Below, piece after piece: positions 45,975-53,441 of a stretch of 64,000 nucleotides of DNA. Each line of letters starts with the position of its first letter. The stretch's first letter is position 1. The notes below the pieces were generated by a model, which saw only the letters and a program-made list of their open reading frames with translations, was not told the origin of the DNA and ran no database searches. The DNA is from Chloroflexota bacterium (lineage in GTDB: Bacteria; Chloroflexota; Chloroflexia; Chloroflexales; Herpetosiphonaceae), in contig JAIUOC010000012.1 in NCBI GenBank assembly GCA_020161265.1, positions 124,001 to 188,000 of the forward strand, read 5' to 3'. The translations under genes were made by a program, and so were the position numbers.

Positions 45975-46793
45975 ATGCGATTGTTGTATAAATATGGCCT
46001 CGTAGCCTTGATCGCTTGGAGTATAACCAGTTGTTCTCAATCTGATATTCAAGAAGTAATCAAGCCAAGTGCTACCAGCACCCCGATTATCGCGCCCGAC
46101 ACCGCCGCGCCAGCCACAAGCGAGAATCAGTGGCAAAATTTAGAGCCAGGCTTGGAGTTTCGCGAAATTGGCTATGATATTACCAATGTGCAGATTTTAC
46201 GGGTTGATCCAGCTCATTTTCGCTTGCGAGTTGGCTACGATGTGGCCAGCCCAGGCCGAGTGAGCGAATGGGCCGCCGCGCTCAAACCAGTGGCCGTCAT
46301 CAATGGTGGTTATTTTGATCCGCAAGGCCGAGCAACCGCGCTGACAATTTTTGATGGGGTCGTCAATGGTACATCCTACGATGGCTTTGGCGGGATGTTG
46401 GCAGTCGATAGTGCAGATACATGGTCGCTACGTTCGTTGCGCGAACAACCATATGATAGTAGCGAAGTGTTAAATCAAGCCCTGCAATCGGCTCCGATGT
46501 TGGTGGTGCATGGTGCAGCGATCGAGCAGCCCAACGACGATGGTGATCGAGCACGGCGTAGCGTGATTGCGCTTGATCAAACTGGGCGTTTGTTGATCAT
46601 TGTGTGCAGTTGGCCCAGTTTTACCCTGACTGAGCTAAGTCAATGGTTGGTCAAGCAAGATTTGGCAATTGATGCAGCCTTGAACCTCGATGGTGGCTCC
46701 TCAACAGGTTTAGTTGTTGAGAGCGAAAGCCGTGCATTTAAGCTTGATTCGCTGGTACGCGTGCCCCAAGTGCTGCTGGTTGAACGGCGTTAA
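45975..46793 (+). CDS. Phosphodiester glycosidase (NAGPA-like) lipoprotein
   Basis: 272 residues. Signal peptide with lipobox-like WSITSC (Cys20). The NAGPA domain (about 65-270) has VAVINGGYFDPQGR, APMLVVHG and AALNLDGGSSTGLVV, matching phosphodiester glycosidases that uncap GlcNAc-1-phosphodiesters. Likely acts on the outside of the membrane on phosphoglycans. AGGAATAG precedes the ATG. Confidence 0.88.
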   Translation: MRLLYKYGLVALIAWSITSCSQSDIQEVIKPSATSTPIIAPDTAAPATSENQWQNLEPGLEFREIGYDITNVQILRVDPAHFRLRVGYDVASPGRVSEWAAALKPVAVINGGYFDPQGRATALTIFDGVVNGTSYDGFGGMLAVDSADTWSLRSLREQPYDSSEVLNQALQSAPMLVVHGAAIEQPNDDGDRARRSVIALDQTGRLLIIVCSWPSFTLTELSQWLVKQDLAIDAALNLDGGSSTGLVVESESRAFKLDSLVRVPQVLLVERR

Positions 46794-46832
46794 TGCCCTA
46801 ATCCCTTTCGCCTTTCAAAGTTTAAGCGCGGT

Positions 46833-46878
46833 GATGGCGCACCTGTTCTGCTTGTACAGATTCAGCAGGTGCGCCATC
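46833..46878. other. Long perfect hairpin after the glycosidase gene
   Basis: 13-base-pair perfect stem GATGGCGCACCTG / CAGGTGCGCCATC around 20 bases that contain a smaller CTG/CAG stem. Starts 40 bases after the stop. No T-run on either side, so not a typical terminator. Confidence 0.6.
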
Positions 46879-46914
46879 CATTCAGAAGGCGATACAGAAG
46901 GGTTATGGAAACAT

Positions 46915-46992
46915 TTACCCTTGCGTGAAAAACAATACCGCGACCACAATCAAAAACAACAACACCCAAGCCCCAGCATAGATCGCAGTGAA
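46915..46992 (-). pseudogene. C-terminal piece of a small membrane-protein gene at the element edge
   Basis: On the minus strand a 25-codon frame reads TAIYAGAWVLLFLIVVAVLF then FTQG and stop: a textbook membrane helix. The frame runs to the right end of the TnpB element, where a TAG stops it. Best read as the 3' end of a small gene cut by insertion. A GTG inside could start a 16-residue product, but without a good ribosome binding site. Confidence 0.45.
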
Positions 46993-48260
46993 CTACCACG
47001 CCCACGAGGGGCGTGGCTTCTGCCTTCAACGACAGCTACCAGCGTTTCGCTGGATTTACACCATCTCCAGCAGCGTTTTGGCTTTCCGTTGTCCCAACGG
47101 CAAGCAGGCGTAGCCCTTCATGCAAAATATTGATTGCGGCGTTGACATCGCGATCATGAGTCGTGCCACAGGTGGGGCATGTGCACACGCGATCCGCCAA
47201 CATCAACGCGGTTTTGGTCTGGCATCGGTGGCAAGTTTTCGATGAGGCGTAGAACCGCCCAACCTTAATCACCCGCCGTCCGTGCCATTCTGCCTTATCT
47301 ATCAACATCTGCATGAAGGTACTGAGGGCGGCATCGCTGAATGATTTAGCCAGCTTGGTTTTCACAAGGCCTTTAATATTCAGGTCTTCGATGCACACCA
47401 CGTCGAATCGTTGAACCATCCCCAACGCATGCTTATGGAGCCAATCGGTGCGTTGGTTACTAATTTTTTGATGGACTTTGGCAACGCGCTTACGTGCTTT
47501 TAAGCGATTCTTACTGCCCTTTTGGGTACGAGAGAGTTTCCGCTGAGCATGCGCTAGTTTTTTCTGGCTGCGGCGGTAGAACTTCGGTGGTGCAGTTTTT
47601 TCACCCGTTGACAGCGTGGTGAAGGATTCAAGCCCTCCATCAATGCCCACAGGTCGATCAGCCGTTGGTTGAACATCAGGGCGGTCAATGTGGCAAACAA
47701 ATACCACCCACCATGCGCCGGTGGCATCCTGTTTGATCGTTGCGCCCTTCGCTGTTCCCATGAGCGGACGATGAATGATCGCCTGCATCAGCCCGATTTT
47801 TGGCACGCTGATGGTGCGTTCATTAACCACAACCACGCCTTGTGGAAAGCGGAGGCTGTGCGGCGTGATTTTGCGTGCTTTGAAATGCGGATACTTGGCG
47901 CGTTTGGCGAAAAAATTGGTAAAGGCCGTTTCTAAATCCATCAGCGCTTGTTGCAACGGTTGCGAATGGCAATTACGCAAAAAGGCCGTTTTGGGCTGAC
48001 GTTTCAGGTCAACCAGCATCGCTGCAAGCCGTTGATAGTTCAGTCGTTGACCCGTTGCTTGGTACTGGGTTTGTTTGCAGTGCAACGCCCAATTCCAGAC
48101 AAAGCGCCGACAGCCTGCCCACTGCACCAAGGTGTTTTGTTGGTCAGCGGTAGGATACAGGCGATATTTGTAACAACGGGTCACCGTTCGCATGATCAAG
48201 CTTCCTTTTGATGAGCGATGTACATAGCGATAGTTTGGGCGGAAACTGTTCCCGCCGAAC
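46988..48260 (-). mobile_element. Stand-alone TnpB (IS1341-type, IS200/IS605 family) element
   Basis: tnpB with no tnpA. The right end has the typical hairpin CCACGCCC-ACGAG-GGGCGTGG (46996-47016) followed on the minus strand by TAGTTCAC. The left side has a GGCGG..CCGCC hairpin (48238-48256). Exact ends are estimates. The guide (omega/re) RNA is expected to cover the end of tnpB and the right-end hairpin, 47016-47200. Confidence 0.75.
47036..48193 (-). CDS. tnpB: TnpB RNA-guided nuclease / OrfB transposase-family protein
   Basis: 385 residues from the ATG at 48193, with AAGGAAG 7 bases upstream. N-terminal MRTVTRCYKYRLYPT is typical. The RuvC triad is complete: Asp185 in GIDGG, Glu269 in CIEDLNIKGL and Asp in DRDVNAAINIL (about 347-349). 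A zinc finger has CHRC and CPTC. In characterised relatives TnpB cuts DNA beside a short target-adjacent motif using an RNA made from the element's right end. Length and motifs suggest an active protein, but it has no TnpA partner here. Confidence 0.93.
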   Translation of the reverse strand: MRTVTRCYKYRLYPTADQQNTLVQWAGCRRFVWNWALHCKQTQYQATGQRLNYQRLAAMLVDLKRQPKTAFLRNCHSQPLQQALMDLETAFTNFFAKRAKYPHFKARKITPHSLRFPQGVVVVNERTISVPKIGLMQAIIHRPLMGTAKGATIKQDATGAWWVVFVCHIDRPDVQPTADRPVGIDGGLESFTTLSTGEKTAPPKFYRRSQKKLAHAQRKLSRTQKGSKNRLKARKRVAKVHQKISNQRTDWLHKHALGMVQRFDVVCIEDLNIKGLVKTKLAKSFSDAALSTFMQMLIDKAEWHGRRVIKVGRFYASSKTCHRCQTKTALMLADRVCTCPTCGTTHDRDVNAAINILHEGLRLLAVGTTESQNAAGDGVNPAKRW

Positions 48261-48359
48261 CATCACCTAGCGGGTTCCCGACACCCATCTGTCCAAAGCC
48301 CACTACCCCAAAAATGGCGACGCTTGAGCGTTGGGAACGTGCGAAACCCATCTACAGCA

Positions 48360-48491
48360 AGAATGCTTTTCAGTTAAGTAGCTTTCGCCTTCGCTAGAGG
48401 AACTGGCATAGCTGATCAATTTGCCGTTCAGCTACAAGGCAACGTCTTTGGTAATACGGTCGTAGCGGATTGCTTTGCTGTACGTAGTCAT
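48360..48491 (-). pseudogene. Broken small gene with in-frame stop
   Basis: On the minus strand an ATG at 48491, with AAAGGAACC upstream, starts MTTYSKAIRYDRITKDVAL then TAG (48432-48434). The same frame continues past the stop as LNGKLISYASSSSEGES, a natural continuation with one sense codon (such as Tyr TAC/TAT) changed to TAG, then degenerates. I recall comparable short Chloroflexota proteins with IRYDRxTxDxALYLDGE. It lies between a consensus promoter and the TnpB element. Confidence 0.55.
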
Positions 48492-48553
48492 GGCCTTGGT
48501 TCCTTTCAGTATGTGGTGTCGCAGCAGCAACACCATCAATTAGCTATATAATA

Positions 48554-48583
48554 ATTATAGCATATCCCAATGTACAATGTCAA
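48554..48583 (-). promoter_or_regulatory. Perfect-consensus promoter reading toward the broken gene and tnpB
   Basis: On the minus strand TTGACA (48583-48578), 18-base spacer, TATAAT (48559-48554): both hexamers perfect. The strongest promoter by sequence in this window. Confidence 0.8.
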
Positions 48584-48590
48584 CTAGCTA

Positions 48591-48619
48591 TTGCGAAAAT
48601 ATAGTATATTCGCTATCAT
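48591..48619 (+). promoter_or_regulatory. xre promoter with embedded operator palindrome
   Basis: TTGCGA (48591-48596), 17-base spacer, TATCAT (48614-48619). The spacer contains the imperfect palindrome GCGAAAATATAGTATATTCGC (48593-48613; one mismatch per arm), in the right place for self-repression by the XRE protein and 10 bases from the divergent promoter. Confidence 0.7.
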
Positions 48620-48647
48620 TCTCTCAACTTAGATAGGAGTTAACAGA

Positions 48648-48869
48648 ATGGCACGATGGCGCCTACGGGAAATCGCGGAGCCAGAACGATGGACTGCCCG
48701 AAAACTCGCTATAGCGACAGGGTTGGCTTATAACACGGTTTGGGGTATCTGGACTGGCAAGAGCAAACGCGCCGATCTGGAAACCCTGTCAACACTGGCA
48801 GCAGCACTGAAAGTTCATCCACGAGACCTGATCGGGAATGGCGAGGATACTGGGGAGACGGAAGAATGA
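48648..48869 (+). CDS. XRE/Cro-family repressor
   Basis: 73 residues, essentially one helix-turn-helix domain: WTARKLAIATGLAYNTVWGI with the recognition helix at about 28-37, then TLSTLAAALKVHPRDLIG. AGGAG lies 8 bases before the ATG. Divergent from the broken gene at 48491, with an operator between. Likely a small phage- or module-type regulator that represses its own and the divergent promoter. Confidence 0.88.
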   Translation: MARWRLREIAEPERWTARKLAIATGLAYNTVWGIWTGKSKRADLETLSTLAAALKVHPRDLIGNGEDTGETEE

Positions 48870-48872
48870 TAT

Positions 48873-49009
48873 GCCCTCGCACCGCTGCTACGGTCGAGGG
48901 CGTGGCTCCACCGAACCAAGGAAGGCATAGCGACGGCTAGTATAGCCGATAATGGCCGTTGTTTTTGACTGCATGAGATATACTATGTTCCACGCAGTCA
49001 AAACAACCG
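48873..49009. other. Two strong hairpins after the XRE gene
   Basis: First: GCCCTCG-c-ACCG / CGGT-CGAGGGC (48873-48901). Second: GTTGTTTTTGACTGC / GCAGTCAAAACAAC (48958-49007; one bulged T) with a 21-base loop. No T-run. There is no gene between 48870 and 49040. Confidence 0.6.
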
Positions 49010-49040
49010 AACCACGTTTGATTGCTATTTCTCTCTTTAA

Positions 49041-49313
49041 CTACTCTTCGTCAGAACTGGCACGCATGCATCCCACGCGGGGAACCCACCACGTGGGTCT
49101 TGGGGCGGGGTGTTCTGCGGCGTTCCGTATAAATTGGCTGACGCTGGCCCCAGTTTTGCCGTTGTATTGCAATTTGCACTGCGGGCATTTGACCAAATTA
49201 ACCATTTTTGGGCCAACGATGCCGCCCCACCAACTCATCGTTACTTTGTTGGGTAGTGGGTTTTGGCAACGTGGGCATGGCACATATGGCGAGCTTGGCG
49301 GCACCTGATACAT
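49041..49313 (-). CDS. Small zinc-ribbon protein
   Basis: 90 residues. CPRC and CPQC pairs with WWGGIVGPKMVNLVKC and YNGKTG between and after them match a widespread zinc-ribbon sequence usually followed by a membrane helix; here the C-terminus (about 60-90) is instead polar and Pro/Arg-rich, so the usual tail is missing or out of frame. ATG at 49313 is preferred for spacing to GAGGAG; the ATG at 49316 overlaps the upstream stop. Co-translated with the GNAT gene. Function unknown. Confidence 0.7.
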   Translation of the reverse strand: MYQVPPSSPYVPCPRCQNPLPNKVTMSWWGGIVGPKMVNLVKCPQCKLQYNGKTGASVSQFIRNAAEHPAPRPTWWVPRVGCMRASSDEE

Positions 49314-49315
49314 CA

Positions 49316-50170
49316 TCACTCCTCAAAACGATATTGATCAACATCGCATAATGGCCGAAAGCCAATCGCTTGATAGATCTTATTCGAGGTTGGGTTACTT
49401 AAATCGGTAAAGAGCATACAAAAACCAAAGCCTTGGTTCAACAGCTGTTGGCTTAATGCGGCCACTGCATTGCTAGCGTAACCCTTACCCCGAAATTGGC
49501 GTGGGGTAGAAACTGCGCCAATACAGATGCCATTCACCGTTGGGCGACTGGAGCCAAGCGAGGAAACCGGCTTACCATCAACTTGCCAATACCAAGCGCT
49601 GCCCGTAGCAATTTGGCGCTCGGCCACTGCCCGACTATCCCAAGCAGGCTCGTTGGGTACGGCTTCGGCATGAAACGCCGCCAGCCACTCAGCCAACCAT
49701 TCAACATCGGCATTGGTAGCCTGTTTGAGCGACCCAGCAACCGGGGTTGGTGGAATAACTTCGGTCAACGTATAAACACGTTCATGCATACTCAACAGAG
49801 GTTGTCTACCAGTTTTAGCTTGCCAAGCCTTGCAGAAAGCAGTAGTCGTTGCAGTCGCACTAAATACCCCATTAGGGGCAATGTTCTGACTAAGCAAGTA
49901 ATCGGCTAAGGCTTCAGTGGCTTGGTCGGCTAAACTAGCATCACGCAAGGCCGAAATCGTCAGTGCATTCGGCGAGGTCATGACTGATACCCCAACCACG
50001 CCTTGCTCATCGCGAATTGCGGCGAAAAATGGCGGATTGGCAGGGAGCCAACCATTTTGAATACGCATACTCAGACCAAGCGGCAGATTATTCTCCGCTT
50101 CGTGCTGCAACAGAAATTCACGATGCTCATGGATAAACGTATCAACTGAAGAATATTGTTCGACACGCAT
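49316..50170 (-). CDS. GNAT-family N-acetyltransferase
   Basis: 284 residues. The C-terminal half is a GNAT domain: ICIGAVSTPRQFRGKGYASNAVAALSQ contains the acetyl-CoA loop (RxxGxA as RGKGYA), followed by LFTDLSNPTSNKIYQAIGF. The N-terminal half (1-140) is a degenerate second GNAT-like unit. Acceptor unknown. The ribosome binding site is GAGGG. Translationally coupled to the zinc-ribbon gene. Confidence 0.88.
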   Translation of the reverse strand: MRVEQYSSVDTFIHEHREFLLQHEAENNLPLGLSMRIQNGWLPANPPFFAAIRDEQGVVGVSVMTSPNALTISALRDASLADQATEALADYLLSQNIAPNGVFSATATTTAFCKAWQAKTGRQPLLSMHERVYTLTEVIPPTPVAGSLKQATNADVEWLAEWLAAFHAEAVPNEPAWDSRAVAERQIATGSAWYWQVDGKPVSSLGSSRPTVNGICIGAVSTPRQFRGKGYASNAVAALSQQLLNQGFGFCMLFTDLSNPTSNKIYQAIGFRPLCDVDQYRFEE

Positions 50171-50251
50171 ACATCACCCTCACTAAGCTAGCTGTATGCT
50201 GAGTGAGGATAGCGCAAACCAACATCAAAACCATCGTGCTTAAGCAGCAAT

Positions 50252-51196
50252 TTAAGCGGCCAACAAGAGATTTGCAGGCTCGCTGGCTACCGTTAAATCA
50301 AGCCGCAGCCAATCGATTGTGCCTTGCATCCAAGCCCGCAGATTTTCGATATAGTCGCTGACCACCAGTTCGAATTCGCCGTAGTGCGGGCGTTCGGCCA
50401 CAATCCGCTCAAAGGCTGCCACTTCGCCATAGCACATTTGCTCAACCCGCTCGATCGCCCGACTCCAAGTGCAATGCTCTCGCTGCTTGACCAACACAGC
50501 AATATTTTGTGGCTCTGCAATGGTTAGATCACGCTCTAATGAAGCAATATCATGCATCCAACACACCACATTGTTGGTGATTTCGCCCAAACTTTGAAAG
50601 GTTGGATCTTGCTTGACCGAGGGTGGCAATAATTCAGCCTGAGCAAAATCGACAAAATCGAGCGAACTCGTCGCTGCACCGATGCGTTGGTGTAATTCAA
50701 CCGCTAGTTGGTTGTTGATGGTCGGTTGGTAGGCATTGCAATACACATCGTAAACCCAATCGTGCAGATAGGTGCTCAGCATTTGGCCAAAGCGCTCACG
50801 CCATTGGTTCGATGTCAAGCCAGCCATGCGTTGGCTCCAATCGGCAAACATCACCACCAACGGTTTTTGGGGATACAACGGGGTCGCTCCATTAAAAACA
50901 TTAATCAGATCATTGGCAAGGCTCGCGACCAACTCGGGCTGCCCAGCCAACGAACGAAACCATTGATCTTGAAAAAACAGCCAGCCACCCCAATCGAGAA
51001 TCAAACGCAAACGCTCACTACAGGCATGTGGGTAAACCCGCGCCAACAGTTGTGGTAGATGCAAACGCTGATAAAAGCCCCATTGATGTTTGGAGCTATG
51101 AGGCAATTGGCTCAACCATTGGCTATGTTCAGCATACACTGCTGCTAGGTGAGGGTTGAGTTTCGATGTAAAAGGTAATTGAATATTCACAAACAC
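50252..51196 (-). CDS. Divergent class I terpene-synthase-like protein
   Basis: 314 residues from the second GTG after GGAGGT (start at 51196). Pattern along the chain fits bacterial class I terpene cyclases: LPFTSKLNPH, then VYPHACSERLRLILDWGGWLFF, W..RF..ML..YL, a later NSE-like helix and a C-terminal Y.ENLRAWMQGTIDWL. The metal motifs are altered: DDxxD is DQWFR (77-81), NSE is HDIASLERD (215-223), and the terminal Arg-Tyr is absent. So it is either an unusual cyclase or a non-catalytic relative. No prenyl-diphosphate gene is adjacent. Confidence 0.72.
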   Translation of the reverse strand: MFVNIQLPFTSKLNPHLAAVYAEHSQWLSQLPHSSKHQWGFYQRLHLPQLLARVYPHACSERLRLILDWGGWLFFQDQWFRSLAGQPELVASLANDLINVFNGATPLYPQKPLVVMFADWSQRMAGLTSNQWRERFGQMLSTYLHDWVYDVYCNAYQPTINNQLAVELHQRIGAATSSLDFVDFAQAELLPPSVKQDPTFQSLGEITNNVVCWMHDIASLERDLTIAEPQNIAVLVKQREHCTWSRAIERVEQMCYGEVAAFERIVAERPHYGEFELVVSDYIENLRAWMQGTIDWLRLDLTVASEPANLLLAA

Positions 51197-51324
51197 CACT
51201 TCACCTCCGCGAGTGATCAAAAAAACATTAAAATTATTATGCTGAAATTTCTTACTATTAACTATAGTGCGTTATTCCTAACCCAACCCCATGACATTCG
51301 GCAGGCCGGAGTGTGAGTATTGGC

Positions 51325-51535
51325 TAGGTTTAGAACATAGAGCAAAGAACATAGAACATATGGATAAGGCTATAGGCTATGGGCTAGCGGAACATTTTTC
51401 GTGAAATTCGGGCAATTCGTGGCTAAAAAAGAGATTTTAGCTTTAAGGACGATAATTCAACAATCCTATAAACCAAAGCCTAGCATCTATAGCCTTATCT
51501 ATGTCCTTCGTGGTTTCATGCTTCGTGGATCAATC
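51325..51535. repeat. Mixed heptad/nonamer block
   Basis: AGAACATAGAGC units (51330-51360), GGCTATA units (51367-51390), AATTCGGGC/AATTCGTGG nonamers (51405-51425), then TATAGCC (51490-51500) and CCTTCGTGG (51506-51530). The left part of the gap (51197-51324) is AT-rich with no gene. Confidence 0.8.
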
Positions 51536-51588
51536 ACTGCTAAATGGTACAATCGCCAGTAGTTTAGCGCCATTGCTTGGAGGATGAC

Positions 51589-52251
51589 ATGCGCTTTTGG
51601 CCATTATGGCTTATCTTGATAATCAGTGGTTTGGTTAGTTGTGGAGCTACTGCGCCAGCGTTGCCACCGATCGCCGCTAACCAACCAAATCAAATTTTGT
51701 TGCTCAACGAGCTGGATGGCGTAGGAGCTAATAGCACAATCACTGTGCTTGCTCCGGCGTTATTGAGCCAAGCCAAGCCTATTTTAGCCTCAGCGATTGA
51801 ATTGGACGATCAGCCAATTGCCTACCAACCAACCTTGGCAATTCCCGCCCAAACCCTCGCAATAACCAATAGCTATGGCGTTTTGCGGGTAAATGGTGTG
51901 CTTAAAAGTAGCACCGAATTCGAGCCAATCACCGTCAAAGTGGTTGAACCAACCATCATGAGCCTTGGCGAGCTTAACCAAAACTTGGCAGTTTACAATA
52001 ATCAAGTCTTGCGGCTCAATGGTACGTTGTTGCTCAAAGATCAAGCAGCCTTGTTGGTTGAAGAAGTTGGCAGCGGTGGCGTGCCGACCGCTAATGCCGC
52101 CCAAATTACGGTCGAGCAAATTCCCAGCCAATCGCCGCTTGTGCAACAACTGCCCAATCAACAAGGCAACATTCGTTATGGCCAAATCACGCTGGTTGGC
52201 ATGTTGCGCGGCAAAAGCTTGCATGTGTTTTGGGTGGAAGCCCAGCCCTGA
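51589..52251 (+). CDS. Hypothetical lipoprotein
   Basis: 220 residues from the ATG at 51589 with GGAGG 5 bases upstream. Signal peptide with lipobox LVSC (Cys18). Mature part is beta-rich, Leu/Gln/Asn-rich, with two similar segments (VLRVNGVL and VLRLNGTL) that suggest an OB-fold-like unit. No recognised catalytic residues. A terminator follows. Confidence 0.75.
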   Translation: MRFWPLWLILIISGLVSCGATAPALPPIAANQPNQILLLNELDGVGANSTITVLAPALLSQAKPILASAIELDDQPIAYQPTLAIPAQTLAITNSYGVLRVNGVLKSSTEFEPITVKVVEPTIMSLGELNQNLAVYNNQVLRLNGTLLLKDQAALLVEEVGSGGVPTANAAQITVEQIPSQSPLVQQLPNQQGNIRYGQITLVGMLRGKSLHVFWVEAQP

Positions 52252-52272
52252 GCTAGAAAAAGGCATGATTTT

Positions 52273-52307
52273 AGCTCGTTTGCAGGCCAGCAAAACGGGC
52301 TTTTTTT
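52273..52307 (+). terminator. Terminator of the lipoprotein gene
   Basis: AGCTCGTTTGC pairs with GCAAAACGGGCT (one G-T pair and one bulge), followed by TTTTTTT. Confidence 0.85.
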
Positions 52308-52366
52308 AATGTGCTGAATGTGCTACGCTCGATGTTAAAAACTGTGTTCAGGCTGCGAGGCGATGC

Positions 52367-52921
52367 ATGAAAGATTCCAAGTCGATGCCACTGATGCCGA
52401 CTGCAAGCACACCCCGATCAACCGCTAGTTTCTTACAGGAACTGGTGAATGAGCCTGTGCCCAGCAGCCCGATTGTTAACCTGCCCCGCCGTACAGCGCC
52501 AATGGGAATGTACGAACGTTGGTTGAGCACCTTGGCCTATCTGAGCATTATCGGCTTGGCAATTTTGATTTGGTGGATTGGGGCACAGTTTACCTTGGCA
52601 TTTTTGGCTGGGCTAGGCTTGAATTTGGCGTTGCTTGGCACGGCTCAATGGTTTATCCCAATCGTCATTACAGCAATCGAAGTGGCCTGTTGGCCGCGCC
52701 GCGCGATCAATCAACATGTATTGGCGGTGTTTGCCTTGGTTGGTGGCTTGGATTTAATTACCAGTGTGATTGGTTGTATGCGCTGGCTTAGCAACCAACA
52801 ATTGCCACTCTCAACCGCCTGGCTCTGGATTTTAAGCCTCGCAATTGCCGCTTTATGTGCCTTCTGGCCCGAACGGCTAGCACGAGCAGCAGTTGGCGAA
52901 TTAAGTCGTTTGTGGCGGTAG
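52367..52921 (+). CDS. Hypothetical four-helix membrane protein
   Basis: 184 residues. Soluble N-terminus (1-45) rich in Ser/Thr/Pro, then four hydrophobic helices at about 52-70, 76-96, 115-140 and 148-165. GAGG precedes the ATG. No family recognised. It is the nearest gene to the FtsK-like ATPase but separated by a 520-base gap. Confidence 0.7.
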   Translation: MKDSKSMPLMPTASTPRSTASFLQELVNEPVPSSPIVNLPRRTAPMGMYERWLSTLAYLSIIGLAILIWWIGAQFTLAFLAGLGLNLALLGTAQWFIPIVITAIEVACWPRRAINQHVLAVFALVGGLDLITSVIGCMRWLSNQQLPLSTAWLWILSLAIAALCAFWPERLARAAVGELSRLWR

Positions 52922-53441
52922 TTGAGGCTGGTAGCTATCGGAAATTTTCAAATTATGGGTGAGTGGGTTAGCTCAAGAGTAGATCGTTATCACGTTCCGA
53001 ATCAACTATCCTATGGTTCATCGATGGATGCATGATGACCTCTGATTGCGCTTGAGGGGGTTCAGGGGGATTAAAGCCCCCTGCGTTTCCCGCCTTGAGG
53101 CGGGACGGAAGGGTGGTGATCACCCAAAGCCTATTGCCATCGTGGCCTTCAGCATATTGGGGAGGGCTGGCAACCCAGTAACGTCTACGAAGGGTGGTGA
53201 TCACCCAAAAGCTATTGTCATCAGCCTATGATTAAAAACCACAAATACCCATGCTAGAAAGCGCTGGGTATTTGCGATTTTGTTCGAGACCAGACCAGGA
53301 AAACTATCGGAGGCTGCGTTGATTGTTGGCGTGTCGGTTCAGCAATCAACATGAGTATAATAGCACAAAAGTTCTATTTTGACAAGTAGTTTATGCATAA
53401 TCATGGAGCCAATGTTTGAGGTTGCATCTGGATAAAGGTGG
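52922..53441. repeat. Gap with hairpins and a direct repeat
   Basis: No gene. CAGGGGG / CCCCCTG hairpin (53063-53083), CCCGCC / GGCGGG hairpin (53089-53104), a 34-base direct repeat at 53108-53141 and 53189-53222 (about 31 of 34 identical, containing GGGTGGTGATCACCC), and a CAAATACCCA / TGGGTATTTG hairpin (53242-53274) with T5 on the minus-strand side. A possible small non-coding element or decayed insertion. Confidence 0.7.

Noticed and set aside
50252-51220. TTG at 51220 as the start of the terpene-synthase-like gene
   Set aside because: GGAGGT lies downstream of it, directly before three in-frame GTG codons, so initiation there is much likelier.
52968-53204. Minus-strand 78-codon frame in the repeat-rich gap
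   Set aside because: It is built from the direct repeat and hairpin sequence, with repeated ITTL motifs, and has no ribosome binding site.
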